From contig NZ_JAPFQI010000020.1 of NCBI RefSeq assembly GCF_026183895.1, positions 18,149 to 82,148 of the forward strand: 64,000 nt of DNA. The letters run 5' to 3'. The DNA is from Sabulicella glaciei (GTDB lineage Bacteria > Pseudomonadota > Alphaproteobacteria > Acetobacterales > Acetobacteraceae). Shown in pieces: positions 9,592-18,706 of the stretch; the first letter of the stretch is position 1; each line of letters starts with the position of its first letter. The notes under the pieces were generated by a model. It was not told the DNA's origin. It ran no database searches and saw only the letters and a program-made list of their open reading frames with translations. Position numbers and translations under genes: made by a program.

Positions 9592-10605
9592 TCATGCCGC
9601 GGGAACGGCTGCTGGCCGGTATACGTCTCCCCGGGCCATCAGGGCCCAGACGATGCGCGCCATCTTGTTCGCAAGCGCGACCGCAACCTTGAGCCGGGCA
9701 TGCCGGTGCAGGAGCCCCTGGACCCAGCCATTGGCCTTCACCTCCCGCGAGCCCCGCAGCGCGGGTTGTGCCCCGATGATCAACAGGCGGCGGATGTAGC
9801 CGTCTCCCTGGTGAGTGATCCGGCCCAAGCGCTGCTTTCCGCCCGTTGAGTTCTGCCGGGGCACCAAGCCCAGCCAGGCTGAGAACTCCCGGCCAGAGCG
9901 GAACATCGAGGCGTCGGCGATGGTCGCGACGATGGCGCTCGCGATCAGCGGCCCAATTCCCGGGACCTTGGCGAGGCGCTGGCTGGTCTGATTGGCCCGG
10001 TGCCAAGCCAGGATCTCCGCATCAACCTGATCGATGCGCTTCTCAAGCTCGTCGATCTGCTCTGCAAGAAGGCCGAGGATCCTTCGCCCGGGCTCAGGGA
10101 CCGTATCCGTTTCCAAGTGGGCGCGCAGCCGTCCCAAACGGCAAATGCCCTGCGCCTCGGCAATGCCGAACTCTGCCAGGAGGCCACGCAAGGAGTTGGC
10201 GGCCTGGGTCCGCTGTCGGACCAGCAGATCACGCGTGTGATGCATGACCAGGACAGCCTGTTGCTCCCGGCTCTTGATCGCTACGAACCGCATGGTCGGA
10301 CGGGTCACGGCTTCGCAGATCGCCTCCGCATCGGCCGCATCGTTCTTGCCTCGCTTGACATAGGCCTTGACGTAGTGCGCCGGCATTAGGCGAACCTCGT
10401 GACCCAGCTCGCTCAGTTCTCGCGCCCAGTAGTGCGCCGTTGTGCAAGCTTCCATGCCGATGAGGCACGGTGGCAGCCTTGCAAAGAACGGCATCATCGC
10501 GGCACGACGCAGCTTCTGGCGCAGCACGACTTTGCCGTCAGGACCGAAACCGTGAAGCTGGAAAACATGCTTGGCGAGATCGACGCCGATCGTGGCAATC
10601 TGCAT
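9592..10605 (-). CDS. IS110-family transposase 4 (complete)
   Basis: This is a 337-residue IS110 (IS1111-like) transposase. The ATG at 10605 (MQIATIGVDLAKHVFQLHG) matches the usual start of the group; a longer upstream reading adds unrelated residues. The DEDD domain shows IGVDLAK, GMEACTTAHYWAREL and GKNDAADAEAICEA. The C-terminal domain shows VPGIGPLIASAIVA, RQNSTGGKQRLGRITHQGD and RRLLIIGA. No lesions are seen. It is very similar in type to the transposase at 23050-24084. About 260 bp of noncoding sequence follow its stop. Confidence 0.93.
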   Translation of the reverse strand: MQIATIGVDLAKHVFQLHGFGPDGKVVLRQKLRRAAMMPFFARLPPCLIGMEACTTAHYWARELSELGHEVRLMPAHYVKAYVKRGKNDAADAEAICEAVTRPTMRFVAIKSREQQAVLVMHHTRDLLVRQRTQAANSLRGLLAEFGIAEAQGICRLGRLRAHLETDTVPEPGRRILGLLAEQIDELEKRIDQVDAEILAWHRANQTSQRLAKVPGIGPLIASAIVATIADASMFRSGREFSAWLGLVPRQNSTGGKQRLGRITHQGDGYIRRLLIIGAQPALRGSREVKANGWVQGLLHRHARLKVAVALANKMARIVWALMARGDVYRPAAVPAA

Positions 10606-11088
10606 GGCGGATGGCCTCCTCCTGAGGTGTTCGACGACCCTCACCTTGGCACTTTGATGCCGATCGGGGGCCATCCACCCCATCGGTCTCAGGGCCCAAG
10701 CCCTGGAGAAGATGGGTTCCACACGCTCCAGGCCTCATAAACCGCGCGGTGTCAGGCACCACATTTTTGATCAGGCTACTGGAACGCCGGTTCGACCGTT
10801 AGCCATCCGTCTTTCACTCTCGACGAGCGGCCAACTATTCGCCGCCGCAGAATACGGTGCAAAAATGAACAGAAACCGCTTAAGCTGCCGCTTCGCATTA
10901 GCCTATGAGGGCCACGGGCCATGGGCCATGGGCCATGGGCCATGATTAACCCTCGTTTGGATGGCATGGAAGAGTACCGGAAGGACTGCTGCATCTCCTC
11001 CTCTCAAACGGTAGCAATCCTTCACGACGCATTCAAAATCGGACCAAAGATCAGTCTGATACCCGCGTCCGTGTAGCAAAACTAGCCT
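10606..11088. other. Intergenic region with short tandem repeat
   Basis: No gene is supported. The region holds the upstream end of IS110 element 4 and a 7-bp tandem repeat at 10909-10943. The final AT-richer stretch, past about 10950, is of the same base composition as the protease block that starts at 11089. Confidence 0.5.
10909..10943. repeat. 7-bp tandem repeat, five units
   Basis: Five head-to-tail units of gggccat occupy 10909-10943 (the first unit reads gggccac). The array sits between IS110 element 4 and the 11.1-14.5 kb protease block. A 5-bp tandem array at 14681-14713 lies just beyond the other side of that block. Confidence 0.9.
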
Positions 11089-12336
11089 CTAGCGCCCTGG
11101 CGAGTCCGACATATTTGGATTGCCTCGGAACGAACTAACATAGTCCGCCGTTTCATTCAGCCGGCGAGCATCGTGGCTCCTCTCGGCATTGCCCCACTCG
11201 GTAGGTCGTGCCCATTGAAGTTCACGTGGACACAGAGGAGAGGAATTGCACGGATAACCCATTATTGTCCTGCGACGACGCACTTCATCAGTATAACCAT
11301 GCGCATAACCCGGTGCCGAGTCTGCCTCCGGATTGTGCCTTGCACCCTGTAGATGTCCGATTTCGTGTGCAAAAGAATACTGGCGGGTGGCGCAATCGAA
11401 ATTCACAAGGGCGAACGCCGCGTCGGCTCCGACTTCAATGTCGCGAGCGAGTCCGCAGTAAGAGCGATTATTCACGAGCAACACCGCGATATCTGCCGCT
11501 CTCGTGTCGCGCAGCGAATGAATTTCATCTATTTTCCCATCCCCGCGAAGGGCAAACGCATCTAAGTCAACATCAAATGAGCCGGATTCGTTATAATTGA
11601 GGTGGATCGGATCGCCCGCCAAAACCAAGCGAATGTTTACTCCAGAGTTAACATAAGATCGGTTGGATTGAGCTATCGCCAATGCAACAAGTGATCGTAC
11701 ATCGTCAACCCGCTCCGCGACCTGGTTGGTATAAGCGACTACCACACTAATATCTGTCACGCGATTGTCATTCAGGTCTTTCAGGGGGATTGAGGGCGCG
11801 TCACGTGTCTGCCCTGCGCGGCTCCGAAAGGAGGGTGGGTGTTCTGGAGGAAATGTTGCTCGGTCCACCTCCGTCAGAGCGTGCAGTCCTCTTCCAAGCG
11901 GGCGAATTTCTATGAAGCTATCGCCTAAATCTATGGTGCCTGTGACCGAGTCTCCCTGAATTATAAGGACGGAGTCGCTAGAGCCGGCTGTATTTGCGCC
12001 GGCCGAAGGAGGGGCCGGCTCTGCAGCACCGTTCCAAGAAAAATTCGAAGCTGCTGAGTCAGCGGTCCCGCCGAGGGCTATCATCCTCTCATTAAAAGGC
12101 CGGATTTGGACCTGACTACTGCTTTGCAGTCTAGATAGAAACTCGTCAGTCGCAATGACCACTTCTGTGCGGCGTGACGACGGCTGGCTTTCGATTTGCT
12201 GTAATCTTCGCGCCTGCTCATCATTTAAATCAGCTCGCCGGGCACTCGGAAGCATGTTTACGTCTCCCGGCTGCGCGAAAGCGGCGCCGGAAGATAGTAA
12301 AGCTACAATCATTAATGAATGCATTTTGGAGAACAT
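11089..12336 (-). CDS. Secreted zinc metalloprotease, metzincin type
   Basis: Start ATG 12336 is chosen because GGGAGGAGG lies 2 bp upstream and it opens a clean signal peptide (MFSKMHSLMIVALLSSGAAFA, cut after about residue 21). The mature protein of about 415 residues has the long zinc motif HEIGHLQGARH (His324, Glu325, His328, His334) and a Met-turn candidate TIMGY (Met359). Together these define a metzincin of the reprolysin-like group found in bacterial secreted proteases. Residues 22-185 look like a propeptide. The preceding lipoprotein gene ends 26 bp upstream on the same strand, so the two are probably cotranscribed. The gene is visibly AT-richer than the flanking insertion sequences. 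The substrate is unknown. Confidence 0.88.
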   Translation of the reverse strand: MFSKMHSLMIVALLSSGAAFAQPGDVNMLPSARRADLNDEQARRLQQIESQPSSRRTEVVIATDEFLSRLQSSSQVQIRPFNERMIALGGTADSAASNFSWNGAAEPAPPSAGANTAGSSDSVLIIQGDSVTGTIDLGDSFIEIRPLGRGLHALTEVDRATFPPEHPPSFRSRAGQTRDAPSIPLKDLNDNRVTDISVVVAYTNQVAERVDDVRSLVALAIAQSNRSYVNSGVNIRLVLAGDPIHLNYNESGSFDVDLDAFALRGDGKIDEIHSLRDTRAADIAVLLVNNRSYCGLARDIEVGADAAFALVNFDCATRQYSFAHEIGHLQGARHNPEADSAPGYAHGYTDEVRRRRTIMGYPCNSSPLCPRELQWARPTEWGNAERSHDARRLNETADYVSSFRGNPNMSDSPGR

Positions 12337-12362
12337 GTCCTCCTCCCTGTGAATCGGTTTGA

Positions 12363-12884
12363 TCAAGAGCGAAAGTCCACCCTCTGGCCTAGTCCGATGA
12401 GCACGCCCGACGCACTATCAAACACCAGAGGATAAATCCCGGGCGCCAAGCTCGTCTCTACGGTCCTCGTGCCCGGGGGTAGATCTGCCCCTGCGACTCC
12501 AAGTCGTGCTGCGCCTACAAGAGCTGTGATTATCTCTGCCGTCTTTGGATCGGACGTTGCCTCGAGGCTTGTCAGGTTCCAACCGTTCTCGAGCGTCGGT
12601 CTCATTGAAACCGTGCCGAACAATACTCGCTCACGTATGACGTATTCTTGTGAGTAGTCAGGCAAGTAGATTATCTGGATGCCAGAACCCCTTGGCTTGC
12701 CGTCGTTGTCCAAAAGTTGTGACACGAGCAAATAGGGTCGAGGGCGGAAAAACCTCAAGCCTTCGCGGTAACTGGCGGGACTGTAAGGTTGTACTTCAAC
12801 TTTTGAACAGCCTGCGACCGCAGCGGTCATCAGGCTAAGAGCGTAAATTAAGGCGCTTTTCTTCGCGCAACGTCTGCGCTTCAT
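12363..12884 (-). CDS. Putative lipoprotein, function unknown
   Basis: This 173-residue protein has a basic start (MKRRRCAKKSALIYALSLM) and a lipobox ending AAVAGC with Cys26 as the lipidation site, so it should be membrane-anchored in the cell envelope. The mature part has no domain I recognise; it is beta-rich with FRPRPYLLVSQLLD and LAPGIYPLVFDSASGVLIGLG. It is directly upstream of the metzincin gene (26 bp) on the same strand, suggesting one transcript and possibly a protease-associated envelope role. That role is inference. Confidence 0.8.
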   Translation of the reverse strand: MKRRRCAKKSALIYALSLMTAAVAGCSKVEVQPYSPASYREGLRFFRPRPYLLVSQLLDNDGKPRGSGIQIIYLPDYSQEYVIRERVLFGTVSMRPTLENGWNLTSLEATSDPKTAEIITALVGAARLGVAGADLPPGTRTVETSLAPGIYPLVFDSASGVLIGLGQRVDFRS

Positions 12885-13000
12885 CTGCTACCTCCGCTTG
12901 AATCTGTTTAGCGGTCGCCCGCAAAAATAGATGCTACCACTCATTCCTGCCTTGCATGTCAGAGTCTTCGTATCTTCTCTTAGAGGAAATGAGTGCTGGC

Positions 13001-13303
13001 CTAGTTCGCTCTCCCGACGTTTCCCCCGCTCGGCCTCGGCGTTGGATACGAGCCGCCTGTTGACCCGGAGCTACTGCTCGATCCTCTACCGTCGAAGACT
13101 TGAGGCGAGGGTGTGGGACCAGGCGAGGGCATCGAAGGTGGCGAAAACGAAAAAGGAGGTGTCGGTGATGGAGATGGACGAGGTGATGGCGACGGCGTTG
13201 GCGACGGAGAAGGTCGGGATGGCCCAGGCTGCGACCATGAAAGCGTGGCGGGCAGTACCAGCATGCCTAGGCCGGCTGAAAAGCCCAGAAGTATCTTATG
13301 CAT
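13001..13303 (-). CDS. Small secreted Pro/Ser-rich protein
   Basis: This 100-residue open frame has a signal peptide (MHKILLGFSAGLGMLVLPATLSWS, cut near residue 24). A low-complexity tract of PSPSPTP repeats (residues about 26-68) and a Ser/Gly-rich tail follow. Such tracts are extended cell-surface linkers or spacers. The repeat itself gives no function. It sits between the M48-like protease and the lipoprotein genes on the same strand. The reading is supported by the signal peptide and codon pattern, but repetitive sequence makes it less certain than its neighbours. Confidence 0.6.
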   Translation of the reverse strand: MHKILLGFSAGLGMLVLPATLSWSQPGPSRPSPSPTPSPSPRPSPSPTPPFSFSPPSMPSPGPTPSPQVFDGRGSSSSSGSTGGSYPTPRPSGGNVGRAN

Positions 13304-13395
13304 AATCTTTCCTCCCTTCCTAATAGTTTGTTGCGGGGCTTCGTCAGGGAATTTTGGAACTTCTCTTCTGAAAAACCAAATTCCTGTGTTTAGGG

Positions 13396-14475
13396 TCAGC
13401 AGCCTACCGAAAAGATCCGAGTAGTTTGGACGGGGCGAACGAAATAGACTCTTGACCAGTTAAGAGGATTCGGCTGGCTCCATTCTGCAAAACCACCACC
13501 AATAGGAAAGCGAAGGTAAAAATTACGTGACCTCTCGTAGAGGCTTACATAATTCTCTACGATTCCCTGGTCCTCGAATGTGGCAAACACGGCGCCTGTC
13601 TCATCGTTGATTTCAACCCAGCGATCTCCCTGACGTTCGAAGCGGCCACCAGGTTTCGAGTATTGCGTCGGGCGCGGCCTAAGGCTGCCTCCGCCAGCGG
13701 CGCGGTTGAACCCACATGTGACAGCCTCAATCCTGGCCGTACGAGGCGGGTGACTAGGTGCCACACGGTCGGGTATTTGTCGGTATGGTAGTAGAGCTTG
13801 TTCAAGTGTTCCGCCCATGCTTGCGATGGCGAAGCCAGCAAATACGTCCGCCTCCAATTCAAGCGGAGGTTGGCTGCCGGTGGATGTTAGCGTATGTCCA
13901 TTAAGATGATGCCCTACCTCGTGTGCCAGAATAGTCCAGGCGGACCACTCAGAAGTAGTCTGCGCTCGAATCTGGCTAAGAAAAGACTCACTAAACAAAA
14001 TGTACCTCTTGCCGTTTCGAAGTACCGCTCGTGCATTCCCAACATTGGCTTGTAGGGCTTCGAAATTCGGTCGAAGAGCGACGGCGGAAGTAATAGAATT
14101 AATTATTTCAGCGGCATCCCGTGAGCTTCCGACAATGTAGACGTCGGCCTCGAACCGCTCTACTGCGTAGAAGTCACAACTTCCCTCAGGCCCTTGCTCC
14201 CACCTTTCGATTTGGGGGTTTGGCTGCGAGCGCGATGTGTGGGGGAATATGCCAAGCGATGCCGCAGAGGTTAGACTAGAGATCAATCCAAGGAGAGGGC
14301 GGCGTTCTAAATTTCGGTGCTCTCTGCACAACAATCCTCGAGCGAGACATGCGCAGAATTGGGCTCTTGAAGGAGTTGACCGGTCTATGGGCATCGTCCG
14401 GATCCCTGCTAATCGCACTCTGCCGCGACGGCGATTGTGGCACTTCACTGCCGGGGAGATCGTATCATATTGCAT
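13396..14475 (-). CDS. M48-like HExxH metalloprotease, probably secreted
   Basis: This 359-residue reading frame has TILAHEVGHHLNGHT (zinc motif HEVGH near residue 187) followed by LELEADVFAGF, whose Glu fits the third zinc ligand of the M48/gluzincin-like pattern ExxxD. Unlike integral-membrane HtpX it shows no transmembrane bundle. The N-terminus is uncertain: ATG 14475 gives a basic stretch before a hydrophobic segment (LLGLISSLTSAASLGIF), and the in-frame ATG at 14394 (MPIDRSTPSR) is an alternative. The C-terminal 100 residues (GGRFERQGDRWVEINDETGA onward) resemble no domain I recognise. It heads a four-gene minus-strand block of envelope or secreted proteins at 11.1-14.5 kb, again AT-richer than its surroundings. 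Confidence 0.82.
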   Translation of the reverse strand: MQYDTISPAVKCHNRRRGRVRLAGIRTMPIDRSTPSRAQFCACLARGLLCREHRNLERRPLLGLISSLTSAASLGIFPHTSRSQPNPQIERWEQGPEGSCDFYAVERFEADVYIVGSSRDAAEIINSITSAVALRPNFEALQANVGNARAVLRNGKRYILFSESFLSQIRAQTTSEWSAWTILAHEVGHHLNGHTLTSTGSQPPLELEADVFAGFAIASMGGTLEQALLPYRQIPDRVAPSHPPRTARIEAVTCGFNRAAGGGSLRPRPTQYSKPGGRFERQGDRWVEINDETGAVFATFEDQGIVENYVSLYERSRNFYLRFPIGGGFAEWSQPNPLNWSRVYFVRPVQTTRIFSVGC

Positions 14476-14680
14476 TATGATGCATGTGATTTCAGATTAA
14501 TTTTCCAACATCTCATTCGGGCCGGTCGGTCACGTCATTAGTTTGGAGCGCTGGCTGGGTCTGACCCGCTCGTCAGGCCGAGGAACCAATAATCGCTTCC
14601 GGCGACACAAAGAATCGCGAAGCTGGGCATCGCGGAGGATCGGCCGCCCCCAGCCCAAGTCATCCGTTTTGCTTTCAACA

Positions 14681-14713
14681 GCTCAGCTCAGCTCAGCTCA
14701 GCTCAGCTCAGCT
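14681..14713. repeat. 5-bp tandem repeat, six units
   Basis: Six exact copies of gctca (14681-14710) plus a partial copy lie in the 290-bp gene-free gap between the M48-like protease gene and transposase remnants. Copy number could vary by slippage. It does not lie in a coding frame I can support. Confidence 0.9.
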
Positions 14714-14765
14714 GGGCTGGCTGGCGCCGCCTTTTTTCCAGTGGTCTTAACTCGACTTCGGCCAA

Positions 14766-15296
14766 TCAGGCGGCGTTGCAGAGAGCGTAGGCAATGCCCT
14801 CGCGGAGGGCTGGCGGGAGTTTAGCGGTATCGGCTGACTGTCCGGACATGACGAAACCCTGCTTGCTCCAGATCTCGCGTCGTACTGCGGCGAGGGTATC
14901 GGCAAAGGTCGGCCGCTGTTTGTGGTACCAGGCGCTGGCCGAAACATGGGCTCTGGCTTGGCGGTCGAGGCTAGCCCCCAGCAAGGCAACGACGGAAAAC
15001 AGCCCGAGCAAGCAGGGCGTGCTGCGGGCGATCGCCTTGTCCGACCACTGCCTCTGGCTCTCGACACCGAGGTGATCACGGACCTCGCGGAAGGTGACCT
15101 CGAGTTGCCAGCGCTGGACGAACCAGCAGACGATCTGCAGTGGCTCCTGCGCCGGGTCGGTGCAAAGCAGCGCCTGCGGATCGAAGCGTTTGCTGGGATC
15201 GCGGAGCAGGACCCAGCGGATCGGCACCACGGGCATGCCACTGTGGCGCCAGACGGCGGTGCCGGAGCAGATCTCCACCAGGCCAAGGGTCTCGTC
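14766..15296 (-). pseudogene. IS4/IS701-like transposase, C-terminal fragment
   Basis: The minus-strand frame reads SGTAVWRHSGMPVVPIRWVL, FDPQALLCTDPAQEPLQIV, WFVQRWQLEVTFREVRDHLG and a tail ending in EGIAYALCNAA. The YxxRWxxE-type segment (FVQRWQLEVTFRE) is the signature around the last catalytic Glu of IS4/IS701 DDE transposases. The N-terminal two thirds are missing: homology stops near 15296 where plus-strand IS630 sequence begins. The 3' end is natural. Confidence 0.7.
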
Positions 15297-15299
15297 GCC

Positions 15300-15935
15300 T
15301 CGCTTACGATTGGCCTGCGCCAAGCCGGCATGACCTACGCTGAGATCGCCGCCCAGGTCGGCCTCAGCGCGACCGCGGTGCTCAACATTTGCCAGCGCTA
15401 TGCCGAACATGACGCGGCCGGGCTGAAGACGGGTCCACGCGGGCCCGAACCGGGGCACGGCCGGTTTCTTTCTGCTAAGGAGGCAGCGGCGCGCGACCTG
15501 ATCCGGCGCCACACGCCGGACGAACTGGACCTGCCTTTCGCGCTGTGGAGCCGGGCGGCGGTGCGGGAACTGATCGGGCGGCGCTTCGGGGTGCGGCTGG
15601 CTGTCCGAACCATGGGCACCTACCTCGCGCGCTGGGGGTTCACGGCGCAAAAGCCGCTGCGACGAGCCTACGCGCAGGACCCTGTGGCGGTGCGGCGCTG
15701 GCAGCGGCGGGACTACCCTGCGATCGCCAACCGGGCCAAAGCCGAGGGCGGCGCCATCTTCTGGGGCGACGAAACCGGCCTGCGCTCCGCCGACGTGCGG
15801 GGCCGCAGCTATGCGCCCCCTTGGCGCACGCCGGAGGTGCGGGTCAACCATCAGCGGGCCGAGCTCGGCCTGATCTCGGCCGTGACCAACAAGGGCGAGT
15901 TGCGATGGATGGTGCTGGACGGTGTCCAGGCAACA
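15300..15935 (+). pseudogene. IS630-family transposase, truncated at both ends
   Basis: The frame contains the HTH part (AGMTYAEIAAQVGLSATAVL), the linker LPFALWSRAAVRELIGRRFG and winged segment TMGTYLARWGFTAQKPLRRA, and the first DDE motif (IFWGDETGLRSADVRGRSYA). It breaks off after LRWMVLDGV, before the second and third catalytic residues. The 5' end abuts the IS4-like fragment without a start codon, so both fragments are relics of a rearrangement. Confidence 0.8.
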
Positions 15936-16150
15936 CCGCAAGCGACGTCTGGGCGGATACCGGCTATCGCAGCCGGGCGAAGCTCGAGTTGCAGCGCGCC
16001 AAGCCGCGAGGGCGACCGATGCCAAACCACATCACCCACGGCAACGCGACCAGGGCGCGGGTGCGGAGGATTGGCGCGTGCCACGGCACGGATCACGCTG
16101 GCCAACCTGGTCTACAACATGCGCCGACTGGTCTGGATCGAGGGAAGAAG
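15936..16150 (+). pseudogene. IS5-family transposase, C-terminal fragment
   Basis: Bases 15936-16030 read NTASDVWADTGYRSRAK and KPRGRPMPNHITHGNATRAR. After one frame change the sequence ends in TARITLANLVYNMRRLVWI, the conserved C-terminus of IS5-type transposases (LANxxYNxxR). It lies directly against the IS630 remnant on the left and the IS3 left end on the right. Confidence 0.65.
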
Positions 16151-16204
16151 TGGAGTTGACCCGCTTCTGTGGACACCCCGAGGCTTGAGACGGAGGTGTC
16201 CGAG

Positions 16205-16505
16205 ATGCCGAAATTCAGGGTGCCCTACCCGCCGGAGTTCCGGCGGCAGATGGTGGAGTTGGTCCGATCAGGGCGACACCGGAGGAACTGTCGCGCGAGT
16301 TCGAGCCGACGGCGCAGTCGATCTGGAACCGGGTGCGCCAGGCTGAGCGTGACGGCGGGTCTCGCGCGGACGGCGGTGCGACCAGCCCCGAGCGGGAGGA
16401 GCTGACGAAGCTCCGGCGTGAGAACCATCGCCTGCGCCAGGAGCGCGACATCCTGGCAAAGGCGCCGGCCTGGTTCGCGACGGGGTTGGGCGCCAAAGGC
16501 GATCA
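16205..16505 (+). pseudogene. IS3-family OrfA with a frameshift
   Basis: ATG 16205 opens MPKFRVPYPPEFRRQMVELV. At about 16268 one base is missing and the protein continues in the next frame with TPEELSREFEPTAQSIWNRV, REELTKLRRENHRLRQERDI and LAKAPAWFATG. These are the HTH and leucine-zipper parts of OrfA. The usual OrfA stop after the zipper is not seen in frame, so the 3' end given is approximate. IS3 elements normally make OrfAB by a -1 programmed shift near this position. Confidence 0.75.
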
Positions 16506-17185
16506 ACGACCCACGGCGGGTCTTCGAATTCATGAGCGCGCACCAGGCCGAATTCCCCATCGCCACCATGGCCCGCGTGCTGGGCGTCTCGCCCTCCGGC
16601 TACTACGCATGGCGCAGCCGCCCAGCATCGGCCCATGCCACGAGCGATGCGGCGCTGCTGCGCCGGATCCGCACGATCCATGCCGTTTCCCGCAGCACCT
16701 ACGGCGCACCGCGGGTGCACGCTGAACTGCAGGCCGCGGGAACGGCTGTGGCCCGCAAGCGGGTGGCCCGGCTGATGCGCGGGGCCGGGCTGCGCGGCGT
16801 CTCCCGGCGCCGCTTCGCGACGACGACGCAGCGCGAGCCGAGCCACAGGCCCGCCAATGACCTGGTCGGCCGCGACTTCCGCGCCGCTGGCCCGAACCGG
16901 CTTTGGGTGGCGGACATCACCTACGTGCCGACCGCGGCGGGCTTCCTGTTCCTCGCCGTCGTGCTGGACGCTTGGTCGCGCCGGTTCGTCGGCTGGGCGA
17001 TGGCGACGGACCTTCGCACGCGTCTGGTGCTGGACGCGCTCGATATGGCGGTGACGACGAGGAAGCCCGCCGACGTGGTGCATCACTCGGACCAGGGCAG
17101 CCAATATACGTCGCTGGCCTTCGGCTTGAGATGCAAGGAAGCGGGTGTGCGCCCCTCCACCGGCTCGGTCGGCGACGCCTACGAC

Positions 17186-18468
17186 TGTGAGTATGTCGTG
17201 GCCGCCCGGCGGGCCTGAACCCGCCTTACGACTGACCTCGTGTCCTCGCGTTGATCTGTCGGCCTGCCGGGCGGCGCCCGCCGATCGCTGGGCAGGTGAC
17301 CTGATAGGAGCCTGAGGGCGACGTCCCGTCACAGTCCTGTCCGCCCCCCGTGAACGTCGGGCCGTGCCGCATTCACAGGAGGCCGGACTTGGACCTGCAG
17401 TCACCAGCCGGAGGCATCGTCGTCGGCGTCGACACCCACAAACACGTCCATGCGGCAGTCTCCCTCAGCGCGTTGGGCGCCCGCCTCGGCGCCACGACGG
17501 CTCCGGCGAGCCGCGACGGATACCGGCGCATCACTTCCTGGGCCCGGTCCCTCGGTGCGGTGTCGGCCTTCGGCGTCGAGGGCACAGGCTCCTACGGCGC
17601 CGGCCTCGCCCGCGCGCTCCGCGAGGCCGGCCACCGCGTCGTCGAGGTCAACCGCCCGGACCGCAGCGCCCGCCGGCGCAACGGCAAGGACGACATGCTC
17701 GACGCCGAGGCCGCGGCCCGCGCCGTCCTTGCCGGCCAAGCGACGGCCGAGCCCAAGGCCGGCACGAGCTCCGTCGAGATGATCCGCCACATCAAGATCG
17801 CGCGCGACGCCGCGGTCAAGGCAAAGACCCAGGCCATGCTGACGATCAAGTCGATCATCGTCGGCGCGCCCGCGGAGCTGCGCGAGCAGCTCGAAGGGCT
17901 TGGCGGCCCGGTCGCGTTGGCGCGCCGACTGGCCGCGCTGCGGCCCGGGCTGATCACCTCGACCACGGCGTCCGCCAAGGCGGCCCTCCGGGCGACGGCT
18001 CGGCGCTGGCTCATGCTCCACAAGGAGATCGCCGCGCATGATCGCGAGCTCGACGCTCTCGTCTCCGCCGCGGCGCCGCAGCTGACCGCAGCCCCTGGCA
18101 TTGCCAACGCGACCGCGGCCGCCCTGCTGCTGGTCGCCGGCGACAATCCGGAGCGAATCCGTTCCGAGGCCGCCTTCGCGAAGCTCTGCGGCGCCTGCCC
18201 GATCCCTGCCTCCAGCGGCCGGACCAATCGCCACAGGCTCAACCGAGGAGGGGACCGGCAGGCCAATGCCGCGCTCCACCGCATCGTCGTCACGCGGATG
18301 CGCATCCACCGGCCGACCATCGACTATGTCGCCGGCGCACCAAGGAGGGGAAGACCAAGCCCGAGATCATGCGCTGCCTCAAGCGCTACGTCGCGCGCGA
18401 GGCTTTCGCGCTCATCAATGCCCGCCGTCTCGCCGCCCACGGGACCACTTGACCGACATAGGAGCATC
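17186..18468 (+). mobile_element. IS110-family element 5, inserted in IS3 OrfB
   Basis: Boundaries come from the interrupted OrfB: codons for GDAYD end at 17185 and the next codon (Asn) starts at 18469. The element has about 200 bp of noncoding DNA before its transposase and almost none after it, the opposite of elements 1-4, 6 and 7. It therefore belongs to the IS110-proper layout in which the guide RNA is expected upstream of the gene. Confidence 0.8.
17389..18452 (+). pseudogene. IS110-family transposase 5, frameshifted near 3' end
   Basis: The probable start is TTG 17389, with CAGGAGG 6 bp upstream. The DEDD domain shows GIVVGVDTHKHVHAAVSL, GVEGTGSYGAGLARALREAG and NGKDDMLDAEAAARAVLAG. 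The C-terminal domain shows APGIANATAAALLLVAGDNP, CGACPIPASSGRTNRHRLNR and GGDRQANAALHRIVVTRMR. At about 18335 one base is missing; the expected tail (RRTKEGKTKPEIMRCLKRYV and ALINARRLAAHG) continues in another frame to a stop at 18450-18452. It is the IS110/IS116-like type, clearly different from the other six transposases of the family here. Confidence 0.85.
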
Positions 18469-18706
18469 AACGCCATGGCCGAGGCGTTCTTCGCCACCCT
18501 CGAGTGCGAACTGCTCGATCGCCGTCGCTTCAGCTCCCAGGCCGAGGCGCGGATGGCGGTGTTCGCCTTCATCGAGGGCTTCTACAACCCCACCAGGCGC
18601 CACTCCGCCCTGGGCTACCTCTCGCCCATCGAATACGAAACAAGAGCGATGGCCGAGAACGACTGATCCCTAACCGATAACCGTCCACGGAAGTGGAGCA
18701 ACTTCA

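Larger units (their letters stand above)
16532..18666 (+). pseudogene. IS3-family OrfB, split by IS110 element 5
   Basis: The left part (16532-17185) starts MSAHQAEFPIATMARVLGVS and carries the rve integrase core with catalytic Asp in LWVADITYVPT and in HHSDQGSQYTS, ending in VGDAYD. The right part (18469-18666) resumes exactly there with NAMAEAFFATLECELLDRR, where the third catalytic residue (Glu of MAEAFF) lies, and ends with RRHSALGYLSPIEYE. Without the insert OrfB would be intact. The right half is read in frame with the preceding frameshifted IS110 transposase, giving a 438-codon chimeric open frame. Confidence 0.88.
16155..18702 (+). mobile_element. IS3-family element interrupted by IS110 element 5
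   Basis: Imperfect terminal repeats match 16 of 20 positions (left gttgacccgcttctgtggac at 16155-16174; right arm at 18683-18702). Inside are OrfA, OrfB and, between two halves of OrfB, a 1283-bp IS110 element. OrfA carries a frameshift and OrfB is split, so the IS3 is dead. Confidence 0.8.

Noticed and set aside
14681..14713. CRISPR-like repeat
   Set aside because: It is a 5-bp head-to-tail tandem without spacers, and no cas gene occurs in the window.
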